This document shows positions 22,336 through 31,683 of a stretch of 64,000 nt of DNA, piece by piece. Each line of letters opens with the position of its first letter. Within the stretch, counting starts at the first letter, position 1. Source of the stretch: Sphingomonadales bacterium (GTDB lineage Bacteria; Pseudomonadota; Alphaproteobacteria; SMXS01); NCBI GenBank assembly GCA_022844405.1, contig JALHLV010000004.1, positions 1 through 64,000 on the forward strand, in the 5' to 3' direction. A program made the position numbers and the translations under genes. The notes beneath the pieces are model-generated. The model saw only the letters and a program-made list of their open reading frames with translations, had not been told where the DNA came from and did not search any database.

Positions 22336-22769
22336 TTCCGCGGCACATCGCCTTCTACGGCCTGCTCAATCCGGGCCACGGACCGTTCGAGACATTCCGC
22401 CTCGGCGAGGCGCTCGAGCTGGTCGGACCGTGCCGCATCCCCGGCAGGCTGCACGATCTGGGCGCCTATCCCGGCCTGAAGCGCCGACCCGGCACGGCCG
22501 AAGGCCGGCTCTACCGCATCAGGGATCCAAGGGTGCTGCGGCGGCTCGACGGCTTCGAGGCCTATTGGCCGCGACGGCCGAAGCAGTCGGAATATCTGCG
22601 CCGCCCGGTGCTGCTGACCGAGCCCGCCGTCTGGGCCTGGGTTTATGTGTACAACCGGCGGCCGCCCGCCGGGAGCCTGGTCCCGGAAGGACCATGGACT
22701 CCAGGAGCGCTTTTAGGCGACGTGGAATCACGTCGCCGTTTAAAAGCCGCGGCGAAAGAACGCCGCTAG
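22332..22769 (+). CDS. Gamma-glutamylcyclotransferase-like (AIG2/GGCT) protein
   Basis: The 145-residue protein has the GGCT-fold start HIAFYGLLNPGHGPFE, GRLHDLGAYPGLKR and LDGFEAYWPR, as in AIG2-like gamma-glutamylcyclotransferases. These release 5-oxoproline from gamma-glutamyl amines; the bacterial substrates are mostly unknown. It is coupled to moaE by ATGA. A long hairpin at 22709-22747 lies inside its last codons. Confidence 0.8.
   Translation: MIPRHIAFYGLLNPGHGPFETFRLGEALELVGPCRIPGRLHDLGAYPGLKRRPGTAEGRLYRIRDPRVLRRLDGFEAYWPRRPKQSEYLRRPVLLTEPAVWAWVYVYNRRPPAGSLVPEGPWTPGALLGDVESRRRLKAAAKERR
22709..22747. terminator. Long stem-loop in the 3' end of the GGCT-like gene
   Basis: GGCGACGTG (22716-22724), a GAAT loop and CACGTCGCC (22729-22737) form a perfect stem, extended by GCTTTTA (22709-22715) with TAAAAGC (22741-22747) across a 3-nt bulge. 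It lies between the convergent moa-side operon and ilvE and could terminate both. Confidence 0.5.
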
Positions 22770-22778
22770 GCGACGAAC

Positions 22779-23657
22779 TCAGCGGTTTCCGCGCACGAGT
22801 TGTTCGTAATCGCTTCGCAGCGTCTTCGTGATCTCGCCGACCGTGAAGTTGTAGGGGCCGATCTCGCCGACCGCCGTCACCTCGGCCGCCGTGCCAGTCA
22901 GGAAGCACTGCTCGAAGCCCGCCATCTCGTCCGGCTGGATCGCCCGCTCGACGATCTCGATGCCGCGCTTTTTCGCCAGCCCCACGACCGTGCGGCGGGT
23001 GATGCCGTCGAGGAAGCAGTCCGGCACCGGCGTGTGGAGCTTGCCGTCCTGGACGAAGAACACGTTGGCGCCGGTCGCCTCGGCAACCTGGTTGCGGTAG
23101 TCGAGCATCAGCGCGTCGTTGTAGCCCCTGCGCTCGGCGGCATGCTTGGACAGCGTGCAGATCATGTACAGGCCCGATGCCTTGGCCGCCGTCGGGGCGC
23201 AGTTCGGCGCCGGCCGATGCCATTCGGCCATGTCCAGCCGGATACCCTTGTCGCGCAACTGCGGGTCGAAATAGGACGGCCATTCCCAGCCGGCGATGGC
23301 GACGTGGGTCTTGGTCGCCTGCGCCGCCACACCCATCTGTTCCGGGCCACGCCAGGCGACCGGGCGGCAATAGCCGTCGGGCAGGTTGTTGGCCTTCATC
23401 ACCTCGTTGCACGCCGCGTTGATCTCGTCTTCCGTATAGGGAATTTCGAAATCGAGAATCCGCGCCGAGTTGAACAGGCGGGCGGTGTGTTCCTTTAGCT
23501 TGAAGATTTCGCCATTGTAGGCACGCTGTCCCTCGAACACGACGCTGGCATAATGCAGGCCATGGGAAAGCACGTGAATCTGCGCCTCGCGCCAGGGCAC
23601 GAGCTTGCCGTTGAACCAGATGAAGCCGTCGCGGTCGTTGAACGGGATGAGAGACAT
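22779..23657 (-). CDS. ilvE: Branched-chain amino-acid aminotransferase
   Basis: This 292-residue fold-type IV PLP enzyme transaminates Val, Leu and Ile. The family signatures are HVLSHGLHYASVVFEGQRAY, the PLP lysine in APTAAKASGLYM, and EATGANVFFV. The ATG at 23657 (MSLIPFNDRDGF) fits the family better than one at 23666. A candidate promoter on the minus strand is TTGACT (23746-23741), a 17-bp spacer, then TACTCA (23723-23718), which overlaps the divergent marR start. Confidence 0.93.
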   Translation of the reverse strand: MSLIPFNDRDGFIWFNGKLVPWREAQIHVLSHGLHYASVVFEGQRAYNGEIFKLKEHTARLFNSARILDFEIPYTEDEINAACNEVMKANNLPDGYCRPVAWRGPEQMGVAAQATKTHVAIAGWEWPSYFDPQLRDKGIRLDMAEWHRPAPNCAPTAAKASGLYMICTLSKHAAERRGYNDALMLDYRNQVAEATGANVFFVQDGKLHTPVPDCFLDGITRRTVVGLAKKRGIEIVERAIQPDEMAGFEQCFLTGTAAEVTAVGEIGPYNFTVGEITKTLRSDYEQLVRGNR

Positions 23658-23747
23658 GGCGGGCAATCCTTAGCGGAAGTCTGTTGCGCGGAACAATCTG
23701 ACTCTTGGAGGTGGCACTGAGTAACATTCTGTCTAAACTAAGTCAAC

Positions 23748-24260
23748 ATGACTGACATAAATAACAAACCGCCCACCGACGACGAAATCCGGCAGGCCAT
23801 CGAACTGCTGTTTTTCGCCTATCGGGACTTCGTCGCCGACCCGGACAAGGTGCTGGCCGACTACGAAAGCCCCAAGGGGTCGTTGGGCCGGGCGCACCAC
23901 CGGGTGATCCATTTCGTCGGCCGCAATCCGGGCATGACCGTGGCCGAGTTGCTGTCGATTCTGCAGATCACCAAGCAGAGCCTGGCGCGGGTGCTGCGCC
24001 AGCTGATCGACGAAGGCTTCATCGAACAGGAGCGCGGGCCCGAGGACGCGCGTCAGCGGCTGCTCTACCTCACGGCCAAGGGCGAGGCGTTCGAGACCGC
24101 CCTCTCCAATCCGCAGCGCGTCCGGTTCCGGCGGCTGTTCGAGAAGGCCGGCCCCGAGGCGTCCCGGTCGTTCCTCACGCTGCTGTTCGAGCTCATCAAC
24201 GAAGACGAGCGGGACCAGGTGCTGTCGTTGATCGGCGGGAAGCAGCAAACGAGCCTCTAG
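23748..24260 (+). CDS. MarR-family transcriptional regulator
   Basis: The 170-residue protein has the winged helix-turn-helix of MarR regulators: GMTVAELLSILQITKQSLAR, then VLRQLIDEGFIEQERGPEDA with the wing at RQRLLYLTAKG. It diverges from ilvE with only 90 bp between starts, so it may control ilvE or itself. It overlaps the convergent SDR gene by 4 bp at the stops. Confidence 0.9.
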   Translation: MTDINNKPPTDDEIRQAIELLFFAYRDFVADPDKVLADYESPKGSLGRAHHRVIHFVGRNPGMTVAELLSILQITKQSLARVLRQLIDEGFIEQERGPEDARQRLLYLTAKGEAFETALSNPQRVRFRRLFEKAGPEASRSFLTLLFELINEDERDQVLSLIGGKQQTSL

Positions 24261-25027
24261 AGTTTCGCGAGCTGGCCGCCGTCCACCGGCAGGGCATGCC
24301 CCGTGATCATGGCGGCGGCGTCTGATAGCAGGAACACGGCGGCGTTCGCCACCTCCTCGGCCGTCGCCATGCGACCGATCGGATTGATCTCGTTGACCTG
24401 CTTGATGATCTCCGGGCCCATGGCCTTGAGCGGCGCCAGCAGTTCCGTGTCGGTCGCGCCGGGCGAAACCACGTTCACCCTGATGCCGTCGCGGATGTAG
24501 GAGATGGCGGCCTGACGGCTGAGGCCGATGACGCCGTGCTTGGTCGCGGTATAGGCAGCGCCCGAAAGATCGCTGGCCCGGTGTCCCAGGGTCGACGCCG
24601 TGTTGACGATCGCCGCGCCGCCGGGCTTCTTCGCGCCCGACCGCAGCATGGCGCCGATCTGGTACTTCATGCAGCGGTAGACGCCGGTCAGATTGACCGC
24701 GACCACCTTGTCCCAGTTCTCGTCGGTATATTCGTGGAGTTGCTCGCGGGCGCCGCCCATGCCGGCGTTGTTGAACGCGCCGTCGAGGCCGCCATAGGTG
24801 CGCACGGCGGTGTCGACCAGATTCCTGATGTCGTCGTTGGACGCCATGTCGGCCTGGACGAAGATGCCGTCGCCGCCCTTGTCGCGCAGCCGCTGGACGA
24901 CCGCCTCGCCCCGGTCGGCGCGGCGGCCCGCCGCGACGACCCTGGCGCCGCGCGCGGCCAGCAGGTAGCAGGCGGCCTCGCCGATGCCCGACGTGGCACC
25001 GGTGACGATGACGACCTTCCCGTCCAT
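24257..25027 (-). CDS. Short-chain dehydrogenase/reductase (glucose-1-dehydrogenase-like)
   Basis: The 256-residue classical SDR has the cofactor motif TGATSGIGEAACYLLAARG, NNAG (FNNAGMGG), a catalytic serine in VNTAST and Y-x3-K in YTATKHGVIG. It ends with ITGHALPVDGG. The R-rich stretch after the second strand (AAGRRADRGE) suggests NADP preference. The substrate is unknown and no pathway neighbours are present. Confidence 0.88.
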   Translation of the reverse strand: MDGKVVIVTGATSGIGEAACYLLAARGARVVAAGRRADRGEAVVQRLRDKGGDGIFVQADMASNDDIRNLVDTAVRTYGGLDGAFNNAGMGGAREQLHEYTDENWDKVVAVNLTGVYRCMKYQIGAMLRSGAKKPGGAAIVNTASTLGHRASDLSGAAYTATKHGVIGLSRQAAISYIRDGIRVNVVSPGATDTELLAPLKAMGPEIIKQVNEINPIGRMATAEEVANAAVFLLSDAAAMITGHALPVDGGQLAKL

Positions 25028-25089
25028 GAGATCCTCCCCAGGATTGAGTGCGCAGGCACCTTAGCCGCGGGAGGGTGCAGGCGCAAATG

Positions 25090-25141
25090 CCCTCGCCCCT
25101 TGGGAGAGGGAGGGACCCGCGGCCGTAGGCCGTGGGTTTTT
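25090..25141. repeat. REP-like repeat plus hairpin between SDR and proC
   Basis: A CCCTCGCCCCTTGGGAGAGGG palindrome at 25090-25110 is a relative of the repeats at 165-200 and 52551-52659. Next to it, ACCCGCGGCC/GGCCGTGGGT (25115-25124/25128-25137) forms a 10-bp stem with one G-T pair, followed on the plus strand by TTTTT. The T-run is on the strand opposite to both neighbouring genes. Confidence 0.65.
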
Positions 25142-25973
25142 ACGCCGACAGTTCCTTCGACCGCCTCGCCGCCGCCTCGATGGCGTGGCGCAGCAGCGGG
25201 GCAAGGCCGTTCTCGCCCATCAGCACGTTGAGCGCCGCTTCGGTGGTGCCGTTGGGGCTGGTGACGTTGCGGCGGAGGGTAGCCGTCGATTCGTCCTCGG
25301 AGGCCTCGACCAGCGCGCCGGCGCCGGCCACGGTCTGGCGCGCCAGCATGTCGGCCAGTTCCGCCGGCAGGCCTACGGCCTGGCCCGCCGCCGCCATGCA
25401 TTCGATCAGGTAGAAGACATAGGCCGGCCCGCTGCCGGACAGGGCGGTGACCGCGTCCATCAGCTTCTCGTTGTCGATCCAGGCGACCGCGCCTACCGCG
25501 CCGAGCAGGGTGGTGCACAGCGCGCGCTGCGCCTCGCTGACGGTCGTGCTGGCGATGCAGACGCTGACACCCTTGCCGATGGCGGCGGGCGTATTGGGCA
25601 TGGCGCGGACGATGGCCGCCTCGGCGCCGAACGCCTGGGCGAAGCTATCGAGGGTCCTGCCGGCGGCGATCGAGATGAACAACGCTTTGGGATACGCCGC
25701 CGCGTCGGGCAGCACCGTGCCCATCACCTGCGGCTTGACCGCGAGCACGACGACGGCAGGCTCGCGGCCGATCTTCTTCAGCGAGGCGACCACGGTGACG
25801 TCGGCGTTCTCGGCCTTCAGCCGCCTGGCGGAATCGGTGTCCGGTTCGACGACGATGATGGCGGTGCCGTGCAGTCCCCGGCCGAGCCATCCGGCGAGCA
25901 GCGCCGAGCCCATCCGCCCACCGCCAACCAGCACCAGCGGCCGGCTGGCGCCAATTGCGCCGAAATCCGTCAC
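25140..25973 (-). CDS. proC: Pyrroline-5-carboxylate reductase
   Basis: The 277-residue enzyme performs the last step of proline synthesis. It has an N-terminal NAD(P) motif (LVLVGGGRMGSALLAGWLG), VLAVKPQVM, MPNTPAAIGKGV and the C-terminal signature (AVTALSGSGPAYVFYLIECM, then TVAGAGAL). It lies 11 bp after the YbjN-domain gene on the same strand, so the two are probably co-transcribed. Confidence 0.95.
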   Translation of the reverse strand: MTDFGAIGASRPLVLVGGGRMGSALLAGWLGRGLHGTAIIVVEPDTDSARRLKAENADVTVVASLKKIGREPAVVVLAVKPQVMGTVLPDAAAYPKALFISIAAGRTLDSFAQAFGAEAAIVRAMPNTPAAIGKGVSVCIASTTVSEAQRALCTTLLGAVGAVAWIDNEKLMDAVTALSGSGPAYVFYLIECMAAAGQAVGLPAELADMLARQTVAGAGALVEASEDESTATLRRNVTSPNGTTEAALNVLMGENGLAPLLRHAIEAAARRSKELSA

Positions 25974-25984
25974 GACACTCCTAG

Positions 25985-26503
25985 TCAGGCCGTGCCGACA
26001 GTCTCGAACAACGCGGCTTCCATGGCCTCGGCAGGTGTCTTACCACCCCAGAGCACGAACTGGAAAGCCGGGAAAAAGCGTTCGCACTCGGTGATGGCGA
26101 TCTCGATGAGATTTTCGCATTCCAGCGCGGTCGCGGTCTGGCCTTCGCACATCAGCACGCCGTGCCGGTACATCAGCAGGCCTTCGTCCTCGACCAGGTC
26201 GAAATGGCCCAGCCACATCTGGGCGTTGATCTTGGCCAGCAGTTCATGGAGGGGAGCCTTGCTGCCCTTCGGCACCCGGCCCTCGAACGCACAGACCACC
26301 TGCAGGCCGCCGAAGTCGCTGGCGGAGTGCGGGCCGTTCCACGCGAAGTGCAAATTGTACTCGGCCCAGTTGCCGGCCACGAAGACCGTCAGTTCCTGCT
26401 CGTTCTGGCGATCATACGGCCATTCGTTCGCGGAGACGATCTGTTCGATCAAGTCGAGGGGGTCGCCGGAGGTGACTTCATGGTCGGAGCTCAGTGACGT
26501 CAT
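25985..26503 (-). CDS. YbjN-domain protein
   Basis: The 172-residue protein has the YbjN domain (NEWPYDRQNEQELTVFVAGN to HGVLMCEGQTATALECENLI), related in fold to type III secretion chaperones. Its function is not established. The ATG at 26503 follows GGAGG by 9 nt. It precedes proC, a pairing frequent in alphaproteobacteria. Confidence 0.85.
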   Translation of the reverse strand: MTSLSSDHEVTSGDPLDLIEQIVSANEWPYDRQNEQELTVFVAGNWAEYNLHFAWNGPHSASDFGGLQVVCAFEGRVPKGSKAPLHELLAKINAQMWLGHFDLVEDEGLLMYRHGVLMCEGQTATALECENLIEIAITECERFFPAFQFVLWGGKTPAEAMEAALFETVGTA

Positions 26504-26642
26504 AGCTCGGATCCTCCAATATGGTGCGGCATTGCGATGCAGCACTAAATCTAGCCTGCCATTGTTATCCGGCGGGTTCAAGTGCCTAGATGTTGTGGAA
26601 AGATGTCTGACGTAAACTTGTCCGTCGGACTGGTGGCCGGCG

Positions 26643-26909
26643 CTATCCCCGGCCGGATTCCAGCGCGGCGAGGCGCTCGGCCAGCCGGGCGTTCTCGGCG
26701 GCGAGCGCTTCATTCTCGTGCCGAGCCTTGGCGGCCATCTCCTTGACCGTCTCGAACTCGTCGCGGGTGACCACGTCGAGGTCGGCGATGGCGCGCTCCA
26801 GGCGCTGGCGCACCATGGTCTCGACCTCCTCGCGGAGCGACTGGAGAACCCCGGCCGCGCCGGTGGCGAGCTTGCCCAGATCGTTGAGGAACCGGTTTTC
26901 GGTCTGCAT
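26643..26909 (-). CDS. ubiK: UbiK/BMFP-type accessory protein
   Basis: The 88-residue protein fits the UbiK/YqiC family: an N-terminal amphipathic helix (RFLNDLGKLATGAAGVLQSL) and a C-terminal coiled coil (ENEALAAENARLAERLAALE). Members assist ubiquinone synthesis complexes or fuse membranes in vitro. It shares a direction with ybjN-proC. Confidence 0.82.
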   Translation of the reverse strand: MQTENRFLNDLGKLATGAAGVLQSLREEVETMVRQRLERAIADLDVVTRDEFETVKEMAAKARHENEALAAENARLAERLAALESGRG

Positions 26910-27018
26910 GGCGGTCTCCTGCTTGCTGCACGGGCAATATGGCGATGCCCGACGCGATTTCCAAGGTGCCGCTTCTCAGGTGCGGCGTGGCCGCGAAGCG
27001 CGTCATCGTTGCGGCCCG

Positions 27019-27049
27019 TTAACATCCCGTTCATGTACGGACGTATATA
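27019..27049 (+). promoter_or_regulatory. Candidate promoter for the small RNA at 27056
   Basis: TATATA at 27044-27049 is a good -10 placed 7 bp before the first stem. TTAACA at 27019-27024 is a possible -35, but the 19-bp spacer is long. Confidence 0.35.
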
Positions 27050-27055
27050 CCATGT

Positions 27056-27140
27056 GCATCAGGCCGGTTTTTCCCTCCCTTATCGGCCTGATGACTCCCT
27101 AAACTTGGGCCACTAGTCATCGCTAGTGGCCCATTTTTTG
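27056..27140 (+). ncRNA. Candidate small RNA with anti-Shine-Dalgarno loop
   Basis: CATCAGGCCG (27057-27066) pairs perfectly with CGGCCTGATG (27084-27093), closing a 17-nt loop that contains CCCTCCC (27073-27079). A single-stranded linker with CTCCC (27095-27099) follows, then a terminator. The predicted RNA is about 85 nt. Loops of this kind occur in alphaproteobacterial small RNAs (the alpha-r14/cuckoo type) that block ribosome binding. No reading frame of substance fits the interval. Confidence 0.6.
27107..27139 (+). terminator. Strong intrinsic terminator
   Basis: GGGCCACTAG (27107-27116), loop TCATCG and CTAGTGGCCC (27123-27132) form a perfect 10-bp stem followed by A and six T. No plus-strand gene ends just upstream, which supports a separate short transcript. 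Confidence 0.9.
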
Positions 27141-27249
27141 ACCTGATCGGCTTACGCCGAGGGTCCGCCATGGGTCGGGAGCGGGCAAGGCGGCCATTCC
27201 ACACCCAAGACGCTTGACAGATTCCATCTCGCCAAGGCTTCCTGAGGCG

Positions 27250-28086
27250 ATGATGCAAGCCGCCTTCAGCTTCCCCGCCTTCGACGCGGTCGCGCTCGAC
27301 CTCGGGTTCTTCCAGATCCGGTGGTATGCCCTCGCCTATATCGCGGGCCTGCTGCTGGGCTGGTGGTATCTCGGCCGGATGATCGCCGACAAGTGGTGGC
27401 CGAACGGCCCGCCGCTGAGCCGCAAGCAGGCCGAGGATCTGGTGTTCTACAGCATGCTGGGCGTGGTGCTCGGCGGCCGGCTGGGCTACGTGCTGTTCTA
27501 CAAACTCGCCGACTACGCCGCGCATCCGCTGCAGATCCTGAAGGTCTGGGAGGGCGGCATGTCGTTCCATGGCGGGCTGCTCGGCGTCACCGCCGTGATC
27601 GTCATCTATGCCCTGCGCACGAAGCGCTCCATGTTCAGCATCGGCGACCTGATCGGCTGCGCCGTGCCCATCGGCCTCGGGCTCGGCCGCATCGCCAACT
27701 TCGTCAACGCCGAGTTGTATGGCCGCGTGACGAGTTCGGGCTGGGGCATGATCTTCCCCGGCTCCGACGGCCTGCCGCGCCATCCCAGCCAGCTCTACGA
27801 AGCGGTGCTGGAAGGGCTGGTACTGTTCATCGTGCTGCGGCTTTTGTTCACCCGCACCGGCCTGCGGTTCCGGCCGGGCGCGCTGTGCGGCTGCTTCTGG
27901 ATCGGCTACGGCCTGTCGCGCATCACCGTCGAGTTCTTCCGCGAGCCGGACAAGCATCTGGGCTTCCTGTGGATGGGCGCCTCCATGGGCCAGCTCCTGT
28001 CGATCCCCATGGTGCTGTTCGGCACCTGGCTGATCGCCCGGGCGATGACGCGGCCGGCCGTGACCCATCATGCCCAACCCGCTTAG
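27250..28086 (+). CDS. lgt: Prolipoprotein diacylglyceryl transferase
   Basis: This multi-pass inner-membrane enzyme (278 residues) transfers diacylglycerol from phosphatidylglycerol to the lipobox cysteine of prolipoproteins. It carries the essential histidine in GMSFHGGLLG and the Lgt signature GRIANFVNAELYGR. I chose ATG at 27250; ATG 27253 is equivalent, and a TTG at 27214 is less likely. It overlaps the next gene by 17 bp. Confidence 0.95.
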   Translation: MMQAAFSFPAFDAVALDLGFFQIRWYALAYIAGLLLGWWYLGRMIADKWWPNGPPLSRKQAEDLVFYSMLGVVLGGRLGYVLFYKLADYAAHPLQILKVWEGGMSFHGGLLGVTAVIVIYALRTKRSMFSIGDLIGCAVPIGLGLGRIANFVNAELYGRVTSSGWGMIFPGSDGLPRHPSQLYEAVLEGLVLFIVLRLLFTRTGLRFRPGALCGCFWIGYGLSRITVEFFREPDKHLGFLWMGASMGQLLSIPMVLFGTWLIARAMTRPAVTHHAQPA

Positions 28087-29140
28087 CGCCGTGCTGATCG
28101 AGCGGATCGGCCAGACCGGCCCGCTGACCGTCGCCGACTACATGCAGGCCGCCCTCGGCGATCCGCTCCACGGCTATTACACCACCCGCGATCCGCTGGG
28201 CGCCGCCGGCGACTTCATCACCGCGCCCGAGATCAGCCAGATCTTCGGCGAGCTGATCGGCCTGTGGGTCGCCGACTGCTGGGACGCCTTGGGCCGCCCG
28301 CGCCGGCTGAAGCTCGTCGAGCTGGGGCCGGGCCGCGGCACCCTGATGGCCGATGTGCTGCGCACCCTGAAGGTCGCGCCCGCCATGCTGCCCGAGCCCT
28401 GGCTGATCGAGACCAGCCCGGTGCTGCGCGCGGCCCAGCGGCAGCGCGTCGAGGCGAACTGGGCCGAAAGCCTCGACGACGTGCCGCCCGGCCCCATGGT
28501 GCTGATCGCCAACGAATTCCTCGATGCGCTGCCGGTGCACCAGTTCCAGCGCGGCGCGGATGGCTGGCGCGAGCGGCTGGTCACCGCCACGGCCGACGGC
28601 ACCGGGCTGGAATGGACCGCCGGCGGCACGCTGTCGCGGCAGGACGCGGGCCTTCCCGGCGCGCTGGACGCCGCCGAAAATGGCGCCATCGCCGAGACAC
28701 GTCCGGCGGCCATGGCGCTGGTGCGCGCCGTCGCGACGCGACTGGTCCGCGACGGCGGCGCGGCCCTGTTCGTCGACTATGGCACCACCACCAGCCGCGC
28801 CGGCGACAGCCTGCAGGCGGTACGCGGTCACCAGTATCAGGACCCGCTCGAGGCGCCCGGCGAGGCCGATCTCACCGCTCATGTGGATTTCGCCGCCCTC
28901 GCCGAGGAAGGGCGCGACGCGGGGGCCGTGGTTCATGGCCCCACGCCCCAGTCCCTGTTCCTCGAGGCGCTGGGCGTGTTCGTGCGCGCCCAGGTGCTCA
29001 AGCGCGGCGCCACTGCCGCCCAGTCGCGCGACATCGACCTGGCGGTGCACCGGCTCACCGCGCCCGACCAGATGGGCAGCCTGTTCAAGGCCATGGCGCT
29101 GAGCGATCCGTCGATGCCGCCGCCCGCGGGGTTCCCATGA
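28070..29140 (+). CDS. SAM-dependent methyltransferase, NDUFAF7/MidA type
   Basis: The 356-residue protein belongs to the family of mitochondrial NDUFAF7, which methylates an arginine of complex I subunit NDUFS2. It has DPLHGYYTTRDPLGAAGDFI, TAPEISQIFGELIG, the SAM motif LVELGPGRGTLMADVL and ANEFLDALPVHQF. A role in complex I assembly is plausible but inferred. It overlaps lgt and is coupled to pgeF by ATGA. Confidence 0.88.
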   Translation: MPNPLSAVLIERIGQTGPLTVADYMQAALGDPLHGYYTTRDPLGAAGDFITAPEISQIFGELIGLWVADCWDALGRPRRLKLVELGPGRGTLMADVLRTLKVAPAMLPEPWLIETSPVLRAAQRQRVEANWAESLDDVPPGPMVLIANEFLDALPVHQFQRGADGWRERLVTATADGTGLEWTAGGTLSRQDAGLPGALDAAENGAIAETRPAAMALVRAVATRLVRDGGAALFVDYGTTTSRAGDSLQAVRGHQYQDPLEAPGEADLTAHVDFAALAEEGRDAGAVVHGPTPQSLFLEALGVFVRAQVLKRGATAAQSRDIDLAVHRLTAPDQMGSLFKAMALSDPSMPPPAGFP

Positions 29141-29916
29141 TGATCCGCGCCCATGGCCTGACCGTGCCGCATGTGGTGCACGGCTTCTTCACCCGCCAGG
29201 GTGGCGTGTCGACCGGTGTCTATGCGTCGCTCAACTGCGGCCCCGGCTCGGGCGACGCGCCGCAGCACGTGGCCGAGAACCGGCGGCTCGCCATGGAGCT
29301 GCTGGGCATGCCCGAGTCCATGCTGTGCACGGTGCACCAGGTGCATGGCGACGACGTGGTGTTCGTCACCAAGCCCTGGACGGCGGGCAACCGCCCGAAG
29401 GCCGACGCCATGGTGACCCGCGCGCCCGGCGTGGCGCTGGGCGTGCTGGCGGCCGACTGCGCGCCGGTGCTGTTCGCCGATCCCATCGCCCGGGTGGTCG
29501 GCGCCTGCCATTCCGGGTGGCAGGGCGCGTTCAAGGGCGTCGCACAGGCGACGGTGCAGGCCATGGTCCGGCTGGGATCGCGGCCATCGTCGATCCGCGC
29601 CGCCATCGGCCCCTGCATCGCCCAGCCGTCCTACGAGGTCGGTCCCGAATTCCGCGCCCGGTTCATCCTGAAGGACGATACCTTCCAGCGCTTCTTCGTG
29701 CCGTCGGCCAAGCCCAACCACTTCCTGTTCGACCTGCCCGGTTTCGTCGAGACGCGGCTACAGGAGGCGGGCGTGGGCCTGATCGAACGGCTGGAACGGG
29801 ACACCTGTGCCGAGGCCGAGGCGTTTTTCAGTTACCGGCGAACCACCCATCGGGGCGAGCCGGATTACGGCCGTCAACTCTCCGCGATTGCCCTTGTGGG
29901 GCGCGGACCGGCCTGA
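29137..29916 (+). CDS. pgeF: Peptidoglycan editing factor PgeF (laccase-domain protein)
   Basis: The 259-residue protein shows the PgeF/YfiH metal-site residues: H in TVHQVHGDDVV, C in AADCAPVLFAD and H in GACHSGWQGAFKG. E. coli PgeF removes misincorporated L-Ser from UDP-MurNAc, and eukaryotic homologs act on purine nucleosides. Start ATG at 29137 overlaps the methyltransferase stop. A second ATG follows directly. Confidence 0.92.
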   Translation: MMIRAHGLTVPHVVHGFFTRQGGVSTGVYASLNCGPGSGDAPQHVAENRRLAMELLGMPESMLCTVHQVHGDDVVFVTKPWTAGNRPKADAMVTRAPGVALGVLAADCAPVLFADPIARVVGACHSGWQGAFKGVAQATVQAMVRLGSRPSSIRAAIGPCIAQPSYEVGPEFRARFILKDDTFQRFFVPSAKPNHFLFDLPGFVETRLQEAGVGLIERLERDTCAEAEAFFSYRRTTHRGEPDYGRQLSAIALVGRGPA

Positions 29917-29984
29917 TAGTGAAGTCCCGAAGACGCCCCGCCAGCCGCGTCGAAAACAAGAGTCATTTCCTGGAGTAAGCGCCA

Positions 29985-30917
<933 letters not shown>

Positions 30918-31026
30918 GTGCCTTTGTTCGATTGAGTTCTGGCGGAATTTCCGTTAGAACCCCGCGATCTTGCGGACCCGCACCCCTGGAGGCGGGACGC
31001 TTGTGGTTCAATTGACGGAGAGTCAA

Positions 31027-31653
31027 ATGTCGGAAATCGGCACTCTGGTGGCGCAACCTCGCGAGCGGGTGGGTAAGGGGTCCTCCCGTGCGGCGCGCCG
31101 CGCAGGCCTCGTCCCGGCCGTGATCTACGGTCTGGGCAAACCTCCTGTATCCATCACCCTGCCCTTCAACATCGTCAGCAACGCGATGAAGAGGGGCCGC
31201 CTCGCCGGCCACCTGATCAACCTCGAGGTCGATGGCACGGTCGAGCGGGTCATCCCGCGCGACATTCAGGTGGACGTGGTGATGGATTTCCCGATCCATA
31301 TCGACTTCCTGCGCCTTGCCAAGGACGCGAAGATCGAAGTCGATGTGCCGGTGCACTTCCTGAACGAAGACGCCTCGCCGGGCATCAAGCGCGGCGGCGT
31401 GCTGAACATCGTCCGCCATGACATCCCGCTGGTCTGTCCGGCCGAGGAGATCCCGGAATTCATCGAGATCGACCTGACCGGCCTGGACATCGGCGATGCC
31501 ATCCACATCAACGACGTCAAGCTGCCGGCCGGTATCGTTCCCGCGATCTCCGAGCGCGACTTTACCGTCGCCACCATCGCGCCCCCGTCGGGCGGCGTTG
31601 GTGAAGAGGACGAGACCGAAGCGGCGGCCGAAGGCGAGGGCGAGGGAGAATAA
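31027..31653 (+). CDS. rplY: 50S ribosomal protein L25 (Ctc form)
   Basis: This long-form L25 (208 residues) has an N-terminal 5S rRNA-binding domain (GKGSSRAARRAGLVPAVIYG) and a C-terminal TL5/Ctc domain. The tail is strongly acidic (GEEDETEAAAEGEGEGE). I chose ATG at 31027 with GGAG upstream; an in-frame start at 30970 is less likely. The rplY-pth-ychF order is widespread. Confidence 0.95.
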   Translation: MSEIGTLVAQPRERVGKGSSRAARRAGLVPAVIYGLGKPPVSITLPFNIVSNAMKRGRLAGHLINLEVDGTVERVIPRDIQVDVVMDFPIHIDFLRLAKDAKIEVDVPVHFLNEDASPGIKRGGVLNIVRHDIPLVCPAEEIPEFIEIDLTGLDIGDAIHINDVKLPAGIVPAISERDFTVATIAPPSGGVGEEDETEAAAEGEGEGE

Positions 31654-31683
31654 GGGGACTTCGGTCCCTTCCCTCGGGAAACC

